In this document: piece after piece, positions 53,783 through 62,916 of the stretch
Layout of the letters: every line of letters starts with the position of its first letter
Position numbering within the stretch: position 1 is the first letter of the stretch
NCBI GenBank assembly: GCA_047947135.1
Contig: CP170457.1
Coordinates: 2,852,001 to 2,916,000 of the forward strand
DNA: 64,000 nt
Direction: 5' to 3'
DNA from: Planctobacterium sp047947135
GTDB taxonomy: Bacteria; Pseudomonadota; Gammaproteobacteria; Enterobacterales; Alteromonadaceae
The notes under the pieces: model-generated
Database searches by the model: none
What the model was told of the DNA's origin: nothing
Seen by the model: the letters and a program-made list of their open reading frames with translations, nothing else
Program-made: the position numbers and the translations under genes

Positions 53783-54451
53783 CTAACTATTATCTGACTG
53801 CCAATTACCGTCGAATCCCCAGCTTAGCCAAGCCAAGTAGTCTTCTATTAGCACATCCACGGAATCCAATATTGAATTTGCTTGATCTTGAGTAATTATC
53901 TCTCCATGAACGGCCTTATTACATAAGGATAATACCTTTACAGCTAATTGATACTGACTTTCCAGAATAGCGTGGTTTTCCAATAGCATTTTCAGTAGTC
54001 GAACTCCCGACAACCTTCGCTCGTCAAATTCTAATTTGAATCCGGTAGCTAAATTTTTGATAAGCACTTCTACCTCCATCCTTAGTCCAGCTAAAGCCAA
54101 GTTTGGATTGCCATTTACTATATCCCTGTAATAGTTCATATCTAATCCACTTGGAGAAGGACGCAAACCTAACTCAACCAACCTCAAGTTGGCTTTTGTA
54201 TATTCGATAGGCTGCGAGTTTTTATGTTCTTTCTTCTTTTCTATAGTCTCTTTTTGAACTTTATCTGCTAGCTTCTCCACTTCCTTGATATTATTTGCTA
54301 GCTCAAACGAAACGCCACCAGGCAGTTTTGCGCTTTTAAGCCGCGAAAATATGCCTTCAAGATGCTCTTTCAGGTAAAAACTAAGGAAAATAGTTACCGA
54401 AGGCCATGCTAGCACTTTTAAATATTCCAGAATTAGCTTTGCTATTTCCAT
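53783..54451 (-). CDS. Membrane-anchored HEPN/DUF4145-like hypothetical protein
   Basis: 222-aa protein. The N-terminus has one TM helix (about 8-28, LKVLAWPSVTIFLSFYL), a charged linker (about 60-85) and a helical C-terminal domain that includes LCNKAVHGEIITQDQANSILDSVDVLIEDY. The N-K-A-V-H-G helix followed by a long acidic helix resembles DUF4145/HEPN-type proteins found in defence loci; the classic R-x4-6-H RNase motif is not obvious. Adjacent to a TIR gene on the same strand (146-bp gap). The assignment is by eye. Confidence 0.55.
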   Translation of the reverse strand: MEIAKLILEYLKVLAWPSVTIFLSFYLKEHLEGIFSRLKSAKLPGGVSFELANNIKEVEKLADKVQKETIEKKKEHKNSQPIEYTKANLRLVELGLRPSPSGLDMNYYRDIVNGNPNLALAGLRMEVEVLIKNLATGFKLEFDERRLSGVRLLKMLLENHAILESQYQLAVKVLSLCNKAVHGEIITQDQANSILDSVDVLIEDYLAWLSWGFDGNWQSDNS

Positions 54452-54597
54452 ATGTTGTACTCATGTTGGAAACGCCTTACTCAGCGGCGGTTTAGTAGAA
54501 GCGGACTTTTTGGAATACAGTGGCGGAACCACTCCAAAACGGAGAGTAGACCAAAACGTTGGCTAGAGTAGCTTGTTAAAAGTTATACTGCACTGAA

Positions 54598-55293
54598 TTA
54601 AATATCCACCAATTCAGCAATTTTTTCAGCGATCTCAGCCATTGAATCTTCCGAAGTGTCTAAACCAGATCTTGATGCAAGCAAAGGGCTTACATTACGA
54701 AGAGCTTCATAAGTCGTATTGTGTACGATAGGAACGAGTCGGTTACCTGCTAGCAAAGCAGAAAGCTCTTTATCTGCAACACTTTCTTTTGGAAGACGCT
54801 CTAACATCGCGGGAGTTACCAAAACAAGCCCCAATTTGGAATTTGCTAAGCCCTTGTCAATGGCTCGCATCATGGGTACACCCAGCCCAAGGTCTTTTTC
54901 ACTGAACCAAACTTTTACACCATTAGCTTCAAGTAAATCATGTAGCTCCTTAGCTGACTCTTTACGATCAGCCCATGCATGGCATAAGAAAGCATCTCGA
55001 ACATCTGGTTGAACAGCAACTTTAACTTCAACCGCTTCTCTTATGGGGGTCAATGATTGAATTTGGGAGGAAGTATAAGAAACTGATGAGCTTGACTTAG
55101 ACCAGCGGGGTTTTGAAATTCTGGAGCTGCCACCACCGGTATTAGAATAGCTGCTCGTGTTAGAATACGATGGGTATGAAGAACTGTAACCGCTATAGCC
55201 ACCGTACCCGCGACTTTTATAACGACACGCAGGACAATTTGCTGCAGCGGCTGCCGAACTGTGTCCTCTCACTGGTGCAGTACATCTTGCCAT
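54598..55293 (-). CDS. TIR-domain protein with zinc-finger-like N-terminus
   Basis: 231-aa protein. The N-terminus has Cys4, His11, Cys20 and Cys23 (CTAPVRGH...CPAC), a possible zinc site, then a Tyr/Ser/Gly-rich disordered linker (about 28-75). The C-terminal TIR domain (about 97-231) starts DAFLCHAWAD and has a BB-loop region KVWFSEKDLGLG and a conserved Glu176 (ADKELSALLAG) where NAD-cleaving TIRs have their catalytic Glu. Bacterial TIRs of this kind often act as NADases or cyclic-ADP-ribose makers in anti-phage systems. Expected partner genes of Thoeris (ThsA-like) were not found, so an orphan or new defence role is possible. Confidence 0.8.
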   Translation of the reverse strand: MARCTAPVRGHSSAAAAANCPACRYKSRGYGGYSGYSSSYPSYSNTSSYSNTGGGSSRISKPRWSKSSSSVSYTSSQIQSLTPIREAVEVKVAVQPDVRDAFLCHAWADRKESAKELHDLLEANGVKVWFSEKDLGLGVPMMRAIDKGLANSKLGLVLVTPAMLERLPKESVADKELSALLAGNRLVPIVHNTTYEALRNVSPLLASRSGLDTSEDSMAEIAEKIAELVDI

Positions 55294-55772
55294 GACGCGT
55301 TTTCTCCTTACTTTGATTTAGTTCAAATAGTTTAACCTGCGAATTCCGCGTATTCTCGATTAACCGTGAATCCAAAATTCACAACATGGTAATAATTGTC
55401 TCAAGCATACCAATAGCTGATTGGCCTCTACCAGAATAAATTTTTCCGAAGCACTTTTAGAAAGTGAAAGTTTCCCAACTCATTTAGCGATTATTAACTT
55501 ACAACCGGTTATACAGACAAACAAAGTTGACGATTTATTGGTGAACAAACTAAACACAAAAAAGGCGGTTTACATTATTTTCCCTCCGCCTGTAAGATCA
55601 AAGCGATGACTGCTTTGTCGCTAAAGTAGTCTCACAACCTGATATCACGACCGGTCGCTATAAAAAGTTTTATTGATGCTGACGCACTCAGTTTCGATCC
55701 AACTTTATTGCCTTGCCAAGTAGACACAACATCGCTGCGCATTGTTTTCTGGATACCACATGGAGTTCGCCT
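55294..55772. other. 479-bp intergenic region inside the defence island
   Basis: Carries the TIR promoter on one side; the other side follows the nuclease operon end. One AT-rich frame of 62 codons on the plus strand has no ATG, GTG or TTG with a ribosome-binding site and no protein-like pattern. Nothing else supported. Confidence 0.4.
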
Positions 55773-57026
55773 TTAGGGTAAGTTGTTTTCTGTGATCTCA
55801 ATTGCCTGTTCATATTCCTTGAGCATAGTGGCCACTTCTGTTGGTTCAACAAAAAAGAACTCTTTTCGCTTGTTTACCAGATTCACTCTTTTATTATCGA
55901 ACTCCTTATGTAAGAACGACTCCAGCGCTGGCGCATCCTCAGTAAAAACAAATAAATGGACATCAAAAAGCTCTGGTACAGATGCATCGCCAAGTTCCTT
56001 AACGCGATCATTCGGATCCGCTCTGCGTGTCATTCCAATCTTACAAACACCTTCCCCGAATGAGGTTGGATTTGAAATAACATACACATACCCTGCACGA
56101 GTTGTTTGAGCCAAGGATTTTGCGCGTGTTTCACGCTGTTTCAGTAACTCCAACTCCTCTTTATGAAGTGCAAGTAATGCTTTTTGCTCCTCGGTGGCCG
56201 TATCTAATTTACTTAGCTCTTCGGCGACCAGCTTTTCCATCATTACGCGCTCTTTTTCAGCCCTTTCTATAGCCCGCTTGATGCGTTTTTCTTCACGCTC
56301 CGCTTCCCTCGCTAGTCGACGTTCATCTCGCTCTGTCTCTTTGATATCTTCCTTTAAATGGCGGATGCTGTAATTGCATATAAGCTCCTCAATCTTTACA
56401 TTCAGATACTTTTGGGAAATATAGGTTTTCACTACCTTGCCGGACTCGTTTATTTGACGATGCGTATCGGTTAATCGTTGCTTAAGGCGATTAATGTTAT
56501 TCCAATCAGCAATAGCGTCTGCGGCTTTAAATTCGTTGTCGATACACCTTAGCCGTAGTTTGATTTCACGATTAATCAATTTTTTCGCTTCTGAGCGCTT
56601 ACCGTTAACAACGATGTCATCGCCCAAATCACAAGTGCATGCTACTTTTTCCCTCACCATTTCTTTGGCAATGTCTTTTGACCTTGACGCAGCCGCCTCG
56701 AGGGCGGTTAAGGAATCGGGTGTATATTTAAACTCATAAAATTTGCTGTCCACAGTCCCCACTCCCAATTGGTGCAGGTGCAGCTTTTCTTGCAATTCTT
56801 CTAGCTTCGCTAGATTTTCTTTGTAGGTTTTCCGCTTTCTTTGGTACTTAGCCTCTATCCGTTCATACTCCTCCTCTGCTTGTTGGACTGGTAGGTATTC
56901 GGCATCTATGCTCTCGCTGTCAGTGACCATCTTTGAGTAATACTGCCGGCTAAACCAAAACATAATGAAGGATAAGGCGCACAATACTCCAGCGAAGTAC
57001 GGAATATAGGTTGTCATTTCTTGCAT
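55773..57026 (-). CDS. Membrane-anchored DUF4041 + GIY-YIG (T5orf172/MUG113) nuclease, SNIPE-like copy A
   Basis: 417-aa protein with an N-terminal TM helix (about 8-26), a coiled coil, a DUF4041-like helical region (about 85-235), a long Arg/Glu/Lys coiled coil (about 235-310) and a C-terminal T5orf172/MUG113 GIY-YIG domain beginning GYVYVISNP, followed by CKIGMTRR and the metal-site Glu region (FDNKRVNLVNKRKEFF). This is the arrangement I know from SNIPE, a membrane-tethered nuclease reported to cut phage DNA during injection. The start at 57026 is preferred: GGAAG precedes it by five bases; the ATG four codons earlier lacks a site. It is the second gene of a two-gene operon. Confidence 0.82.
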   Translation of the reverse strand: MQEMTTYIPYFAGVLCALSFIMFWFSRQYYSKMVTDSESIDAEYLPVQQAEEEYERIEAKYQRKRKTYKENLAKLEELQEKLHLHQLGVGTVDSKFYEFKYTPDSLTALEAAASRSKDIAKEMVREKVACTCDLGDDIVVNGKRSEAKKLINREIKLRLRCIDNEFKAADAIADWNNINRLKQRLTDTHRQINESGKVVKTYISQKYLNVKIEELICNYSIRHLKEDIKETERDERRLAREAEREEKRIKRAIERAEKERVMMEKLVAEELSKLDTATEEQKALLALHKEELELLKQRETRAKSLAQTTRAGYVYVISNPTSFGEGVCKIGMTRRADPNDRVKELGDASVPELFDVHLFVFTEDAPALESFLHKEFDNKRVNLVNKRKEFFFVEPTEVATMLKEYEQAIEITENNLP

Positions 57027-57039
57027 GTTGACTTCCATC

Positions 57040-58380
57040 CTAGATATCGCTTGGGAAGTCTGTCACTTCCGGCTTGTCGGCTGCTTGTTTCTCGAGTGCG
57101 AGTCTCATTACCTGACTTTCTCGATAGTCTTTCGCTTCCACGTCATAGAACCAATCCGCGTCAATGCCCATTTCCTCTACCGCAGCTTTGACCTCGGTAA
57201 CACTAACTCGAAAAAATTCTTTTCTAAGGTTTTCGGTATTCACTCGATGTGCATCGAACTTTTCATGAAGAGCGCGTTCAACTTGGGGGGCATCCTCTAC
57301 GAATGCGAGGGTATGTACATCAAACGTAAATGGTACGCTGGCATCACCCAGCTCTTTAACTCGCTCCATGGGCTCCAGCCGCCGAGTCATGCCGATTTTC
57401 ACCACATCTTTACCGAAACTTCCCAAGTTGGATATGACGTAGATATATCCGGCCCTTGTGACTTGCGCCTGTGACTGAGCTCGTTCAAATTCCTTATTAA
57501 GCTCATCGATTTCTTGTTGCATCTTCTGAATTTGGAGTTCATAGGCAGCTTGGCTCTGTCCATGCTTCTCAAGAGCCGCTTTTTTTGCTTTCTTAAGAAG
57601 TGATTCTCTCAGAGCAATCTCCTCATCAAGTTCTTCGGTGTCGTCTTTTCCCAGGTCCTTATTTTGCTGTCTAAGTAGTTCCCGCTGCTCTTTCCGCGCT
57701 TGTTTCGCGCGCTCTTTCTCAAGCAAATCGTCATGCCATACTGCCAATTCTTGATGTTTCAACATCCTATATTCGACGGAGACCGAGGCGCCGACTGTCT
57801 CGGCTAGTTTTGTCAGCTGCTCACTTAATTTGTTTAACTTTTCCTGAGCGATATCAAACGAATTGTGCCGCATTTTACTTCGAATCATTTCAAACTCAGT
57901 GTTGTATGCCCGAACTAAAAGATAACAATACATTTTCACCATTTCTGCGCCTTTTTTGGCACTGCCAAACCATGTCCAATTCGAGAACGAGTTTGTGGCT
58001 TTTCCCTTTTTGATCAGCGAGTATTGCTCATCTCTGCATTCATATATTTTGGCTTTGAGATCTTCATCATGATCGAGTTGAAATGACGGAATAGGCAAAC
58101 CAAAATCAACATACTTGGTTTGGTCTTTGAGTTTACAAATGGCCTCCCAAAGCGCGTCGAAGGGCTCTGTGCTTTTCTCTAACCTCGATTGGGTGTCCGA
58201 TATTTTGGCTCGAATGTCAGATTCGCGCTGCTGCGCACTTTGCTGACTTAGAATGCGCGTCCGATTCTCAGTCTCTTTTTTCTTTTTGTGTGCGCGGTAA
58301 TAATTATAAACGCCGATCCAAGCGAAGATGATGCTTAGAAGAGTAAATCCCGCGGCGATAAGCAATCCATTTTGCGGCAT
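57040..58380 (-). CDS. Membrane-anchored DUF4041 + GIY-YIG nuclease, SNIPE-like copy B
   Basis: 446-aa paralogue of the next gene. TM helix (about 6-26, GLLIAAGFTLLSIIFAWIGVY), coiled coil, DUF4041-like part (about 90-210; the pattern FGLPIPSFQLDHDEDLKA then EYRMLKHQELAVWHDDLLEK), a second coiled coil (about 220-310) and GIY-YIG domain beginning GYIYVISNL with VVKIGMTRR and VNTENLRKEFF. The two C-terminal domains share GDASVP, KEFF and other blocks, whereas the middle parts diverge strongly. The stop is almost contiguous with copy A. Upstream (58444-58458) lies a GGTTA-N5-TTACC inverted repeat. Confidence 0.82.
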   Translation of the reverse strand: MPQNGLLIAAGFTLLSIIFAWIGVYNYYRAHKKKKETENRTRILSQQSAQQRESDIRAKISDTQSRLEKSTEPFDALWEAICKLKDQTKYVDFGLPIPSFQLDHDEDLKAKIYECRDEQYSLIKKGKATNSFSNWTWFGSAKKGAEMVKMYCYLLVRAYNTEFEMIRSKMRHNSFDIAQEKLNKLSEQLTKLAETVGASVSVEYRMLKHQELAVWHDDLLEKERAKQARKEQRELLRQQNKDLGKDDTEELDEEIALRESLLKKAKKAALEKHGQSQAAYELQIQKMQQEIDELNKEFERAQSQAQVTRAGYIYVISNLGSFGKDVVKIGMTRRLEPMERVKELGDASVPFTFDVHTLAFVEDAPQVERALHEKFDAHRVNTENLRKEFFRVSVTEVKAAVEEMGIDADWFYDVEAKDYRESQVMRLALEKQAADKPEVTDFPSDI

Positions 58381-58664
58381 GGGCTGTCCTTAAGGTTTGT
58401 TATCTCCCTACAGTGTAGACGACTTTTCAGGTAAGGAATATTCGGTTATATAGTTACCCTCCAACAAAAAACTATGACTAATTTGCATTATCCCAACGAC
58501 CGCATTGTTAATAATTGCTGCCGTAGAATGTCGCTAACTTTGACGTTGTTGACCGGCGGCTAACTTAAAAAAGCTGTTATACAACAGAAATCGCCGATCG
58601 GCTGCAATGATTTAGCAACTGTCTATCAAACCAGGCTAATGTAATAATATGTGGTTTATCGATT

Positions 58665-61619
58665 TCACACCTGATTAGTGAAGTTAACGGATGAATTCTG
58701 GCTAGGGTCGCCTTTGAGTCGTTGTAGGTAATCTTTCTCTGGCAGGGGTTTGTCGAAATAGTAACCTTGAAAGCATTCGCATCCCCACAAGCTGAGCTGC
58801 TTCATTTGTGACTGGGTTTCTACGCCTTCCGCCACGACGTTAATGCCCATGTTTCTACCGATGGCAATCATCGACTCTACCAGTGGGTTGCTCTGATTTA
58901 GTTCCACTTTATCAACAAAGGCTTTATCGATTTTCAGGCTATCGACGGGGAGTTGTCGCAAATACGCTAATGACGAATAGCCGGTACCGAAATCGTCCAA
59001 TGAAATACTAAATCCGTTGGCGCGAAGTCGTTCCAGTTTTTGACGTGCATCATTAATATCGGATAGTAAAGAAGATTCAGTCAGCTCTAGGGTAAGTTGT
59101 TGTGGTGAAATGCCATAGTGGCGAACAATATCCAATAAGTTGTTTACGAACTGGGCTCGGGAAAACTCCCATGCAGATATGTTAATGGCCAGGTGTTGTG
59201 GCTGTTTTTGCCTGCTTAACAGGTCTTGATGATTCGCTAAAAATTGGCAGGCTTTGGTTTGGACAAAACGGCCAATCTGGTGGATCAATCCAGCTTCTTC
59301 CGCAATGGGGATAAAGTCATCAGGCGCTATCATACCTTTGTCTGGATGGACCCATCTAATCAATGCTTCAGAGCCTACCATTTGCTCATCTATTGAGAAC
59401 TGAGGTTGATAAAACAATGAGAATTGCTCTTGTGCTATTGCCCCTCTAATTTCTTTTTCCATCGCGAGTTTACGTTCCGCAAGTTTTTGTAATCCTGTTG
59501 CGTACTCTACAAAGTTGTTGCGTCCTGCTTCCTTCGCTTTATAGACGGCGATCTCGGCCGCTCTGATGGCATCCAAGTGGTCATGAATGCCATTGGGTAT
59601 TCTGACCGCACCCGCTGAAACGGAGATATCGAGCACATGGTCACCCACAGTAATGGAGTCATTTAGGTGGGCTACCGTCTTTTCTAAGGTTTCTCGCATG
59701 TGCTGCTCGAGCGTTTGTTCGCTGCTAAATGCGCCTGACAGCAGTAAAAATTCGTCGCCGCTGATCCTGGCAATAAAAAAGTCTGAAGCAAGTTGCTGTA
59801 CCAGGCGCGTGCTTAGATTTTTAATTACCTCGTCGCCAACAACATACCCCAAGGCGTCGTTTATGCGTTTTAAATGATCTATGTCGATCAGTGCCATCCA
59901 GGCTGATTGACCATATTTCTGTAATCGCCGTAGAAAGCTTTTCAGATAATCATGGCTGGATGCTTTGTTGGGAAGTCCGGTTAATTGGTCATTAAATGCC
60001 AGTTGACGAATTTCATTTTCGGCATTCACTCTGGCCATTTCGTTACTGATGTGGGCTGCAAATATTTCAATGATTTCTCTGGATTTCTCTGGCCGTTCAA
60101 GTCTGCTGGTATGCAGGGCGACCAATATGCCAATAGTCTGACCCGCTGGATTAAGTAATGCACTGCCAACATAACTTTCGATTTTCATTTCTTTGAGTAA
60201 TGCATCTTTTGGATACAGGATTTGAATATCAGAGGGGTAACAACAGGTGATGCCAGAAGAAACGTCGGAGCAGGGGGGGTTTTGCAAATCATATTGAAAG
60301 TTTTCAATGATTTGTCCTTTGTGACATACCGCAAGTGTGGATATAGTTTCAGCCGTTTCTTGGCAATTAGATTCACCGAGTAATACAAAGTCCGTTTTCA
60401 ATAGTTTTTGTAAGTGAATCAGAGCGTCTTCATAGAAAGCTTGTCCTGTATTCTTTGACAAGCCTCTAGCTATCAACTTAATCGCATTATCTACATAGAC
60501 ATTTTCTGAAACATCGTTGAACCATAAGACATACAATTCCGCAGAGCCACCTTGTCCGACAGGTGACAGTGTTGCTTCAAGCCAGCTCCTATCTGCTCTC
60601 CCTATGTTCATTTCGAATGGCGCAACAGTTGCCGGGATATTGTTGGCTATCGCACCTTCCAACTCCTTGTACACCATAGGCACAGATTGGAATAATTGCG
60701 CCAAGTTTTCTATTGCGTCTGGATTTGCATCTTCAAACAGTGACTGGAATGCGCTATTGCGTTCAATTATATCCCCCAGGTCATCAATAATAAGCGTTGC
60801 AATACCTGAATTATCAAAAATTTGAGTGAGCAACTTTTCTCTTCTTTCTACCTTTGATTTCTCCTGCAATGTCGTTTTCAACATGCTATTGGAGAGGTCT
60901 AGTAACTGCTGACTTTTACTTGCGGAAATGACCATCATAAAACCAAAAATGGCTATCATCATACAAAAACCAAAGCCCGAGATAATCGGAATGGGTTGGC
61001 CCTGAGTAACGAAGTACGCTTCGACAAAAATGGTTGTAAATTGCAATAGCGCATAGCCGAGTATAGCGATACAGGTAATACTGCGTTGCTCAATCCATAA
61101 CTTTATGGCACGAAAACATACCCAGCCAATTAACAGTAGAAAGAAACCATGTCTGATGTAAGAGATTGAACTCGGCTCACCAGTAAGGCGGTGGAAGCGA
61201 AAATTCATGTCTGTATTTACCTCTTCCAGCGCATGAATCGTATTAAACTTAATAAAACCGGGATTGTTCAACTCAATAACGGTGAAGATACTCAGCAAAA
61301 CAAAACTGGGGACCAGAATCCATTTCTTATTGCTTTGCCCGGTATAAATTGCAAAGAAAATAACCACCAGAAAAATGGTAATATTGGCAGTGGTTGTGCG
61401 CCATGACAGGTATTGAATATGAAGTGCTAAGTCATTGATAGCTAGCGGATATACAACAAAATACTGGTAAATCGAAATAAAAAAACAGGCACAACTGAAG
61501 ACCTGATATTGTTTTTTCAGCTCGCGGGTTTGCTCAAAAGTACTGAAGGCACCAAATGTGATGGCTCCAAATCCAGCGAAACCGATGCTTAAGTAATACG
61601 CAACCTCAAACCAAGCCAT
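58665..61619 (-). CDS. Multi-TM PAS-GAF-GGDEF-EAL c-di-GMP protein
   Basis: 984-aa membrane protein. The N-terminus has seven TM-like segments (to about residue 235; 7TM sensor), a PAS-like domain (about 260-375), a GAF-like domain (about 390-535), GGDEF (about 550-700) and EAL (about 715-970). The cyclase signature is SGDEF without an RxxD site. The phosphodiesterase set looks complete: EALIRW, ELTESSL, DDFGTGYSSL, KIDKAFV and EGVE. Net activity is therefore probably c-di-GMP breakdown, with GGDEF possibly regulatory. The gene stands alone. Confidence 0.9.
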   Translation of the reverse strand: MAWFEVAYYLSIGFAGFGAITFGAFSTFEQTRELKKQYQVFSCACFFISIYQYFVVYPLAINDLALHIQYLSWRTTTANITIFLVVIFFAIYTGQSNKKWILVPSFVLLSIFTVIELNNPGFIKFNTIHALEEVNTDMNFRFHRLTGEPSSISYIRHGFFLLLIGWVCFRAIKLWIEQRSITCIAILGYALLQFTTIFVEAYFVTQGQPIPIISGFGFCMMIAIFGFMMVISASKSQQLLDLSNSMLKTTLQEKSKVERREKLLTQIFDNSGIATLIIDDLGDIIERNSAFQSLFEDANPDAIENLAQLFQSVPMVYKELEGAIANNIPATVAPFEMNIGRADRSWLEATLSPVGQGGSAELYVLWFNDVSENVYVDNAIKLIARGLSKNTGQAFYEDALIHLQKLLKTDFVLLGESNCQETAETISTLAVCHKGQIIENFQYDLQNPPCSDVSSGITCCYPSDIQILYPKDALLKEMKIESYVGSALLNPAGQTIGILVALHTSRLERPEKSREIIEIFAAHISNEMARVNAENEIRQLAFNDQLTGLPNKASSHDYLKSFLRRLQKYGQSAWMALIDIDHLKRINDALGYVVGDEVIKNLSTRLVQQLASDFFIARISGDEFLLLSGAFSSEQTLEQHMRETLEKTVAHLNDSITVGDHVLDISVSAGAVRIPNGIHDHLDAIRAAEIAVYKAKEAGRNNFVEYATGLQKLAERKLAMEKEIRGAIAQEQFSLFYQPQFSIDEQMVGSEALIRWVHPDKGMIAPDDFIPIAEEAGLIHQIGRFVQTKACQFLANHQDLLSRQKQPQHLAINISAWEFSRAQFVNNLLDIVRHYGISPQQLTLELTESSLLSDINDARQKLERLRANGFSISLDDFGTGYSSLAYLRQLPVDSLKIDKAFVDKVELNQSNPLVESMIAIGRNMGINVVAEGVETQSQMKQLSLWGCECFQGYYFDKPLPEKDYLQRLKGDPSQNSSVNFTNQV

Positions 61620-61746
61620 TAGAACGGTAAATAAATTTCGTTATGTTTGGCTACGGTAGCAAAATATGGCGGCGATATCAGCTAAATCAGCTAAATGTGA
61701 TAAAAAATATTTATTGGCGTCAATGGAATGAGATAAATAGAAACGA

Positions 61747-61771
61747 CAAAGGCCTTATACAGGCCTTTGTG
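61747..61771 (-). terminator. Terminator after ychF
   Basis: Stem ACAAAGGCCT / AGGCCTTTGT (10 bp, 5-nt loop); on the minus strand it is followed by a T-rich tract. Lies 25 bp beyond the ychF stop. Confidence 0.75.
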
Positions 61772-61795
61772 AATAATAAAAGATTTGGCGTATGG

Positions 61796-62887
61796 TTAAA
61801 CGTTGAAACGAAAGTGAATAACGTCTCCATCTTTAACCAGATATTCTTTGCCTTCTAAACGCCACTTTCCTGCGTCTTTCGCACCTTGTTCGCCGTTGTT
61901 CGCAACAAAATCGTCAAATGAAACAACTTCTGCGCGAATAAAGCCTTTTTCAAAATCAGTGTGAATTTTTCCGGCAGCCTGTGGTGCGGTTGATCCTTCA
62001 GGATAGGTCCATGCACGCACTTCTTTTACCCCAGCAGTAAAGTACGTCTGCAAGTTGAGCAGCTCGTAACCACCACGGATCACGCGGTTTAATCCTGGCT
62101 CAGATAAGCCCATTTCTTCCAGAAAGTCGGATTTTTCTTCGTCTTCTAACTCAGCTATTTCAGACTCAATTGCGGCACAAACTGGCACCACAACGGCGTT
62201 TTCTGCCGCTGCAATTTCTTCTACCTGTTTCAAATACGGATTATTTTCAAATCCATCTTCATTGACGTTGGCGATGTACATCGTCGGTTTGATCGTCAGG
62301 AAGTTCATGTAACTGATTGCTGCCTTTTCCTCTTTTTCCAAAGGAAAAGCACGTAGCGCCAATCCTTCGTCAAGATGTGGCTTTATTTTTTCCAACACGG
62401 CCAACTCAAATTTGGCATCTTTATCACCGCCTTTGGCGCGTTTACCAACACGGATCAGGGCTTTTTCCGTGGTTTCCATATCGGCGAGCGCTAATTCGGT
62501 ATTAATGACGTCAATGTCGTCTTGAGGGCTAACCTGGCCTGCAACGTGCACAATATTATCGTTTTCGAAACAGCGAACAACATGACCGATAGCATCAGTT
62601 TCACGAATGTTGGCTAGAAACTTATTACCCAGACCTTCACCTTTTGAGGCTCCTGCGACCAGGCCCGCAATATCCACAAACTCCATGGTTGTGGCAATAA
62701 CTTTCTTCGGGTTCACGATACTGGCTAGTTTGTCCAAGCGTAAATCCGGTACTGGAACAACGCCGGTATTGGGTTCGATGGTACAAAATGGAAAGTTTGC
62801 GGCTTCGATACCGGCTTTCGTCAATGCGTTGAAAAGGGTTGATTTACCAACATTTGGTAATCCAACGATACCACATTTGAATCCCAT
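61796..62887 (-). CDS. ychF: Redox-regulated ATPase YchF (Obg-like)
   Basis: 363-aa translation-linked P-loop protein of the Obg family that prefers ATP. G1 motif GLPNVGKST (8-16), G3-like DIAGL, and a C-terminal TGS-like domain (about 275-363, LQTYFTAGVKEVRAWT). Located next to pth, as in many gammaproteobacteria. Length equals E. coli YchF. Confidence 0.96.
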   Translation of the reverse strand: MGFKCGIVGLPNVGKSTLFNALTKAGIEAANFPFCTIEPNTGVVPVPDLRLDKLASIVNPKKVIATTMEFVDIAGLVAGASKGEGLGNKFLANIRETDAIGHVVRCFENDNIVHVAGQVSPQDDIDVINTELALADMETTEKALIRVGKRAKGGDKDAKFELAVLEKIKPHLDEGLALRAFPLEKEEKAAISYMNFLTIKPTMYIANVNEDGFENNPYLKQVEEIAAAENAVVVPVCAAIESEIAELEDEEKSDFLEEMGLSEPGLNRVIRGGYELLNLQTYFTAGVKEVRAWTYPEGSTAPQAAGKIHTDFEKGFIRAEVVSFDDFVANNGEQGAKDAGKWRLEGKEYLVKDGDVIHFRFNV

Positions 62888-62916
62888 GCTAATTCCTTAA
62901 GTTTCTACTCGTCTTA

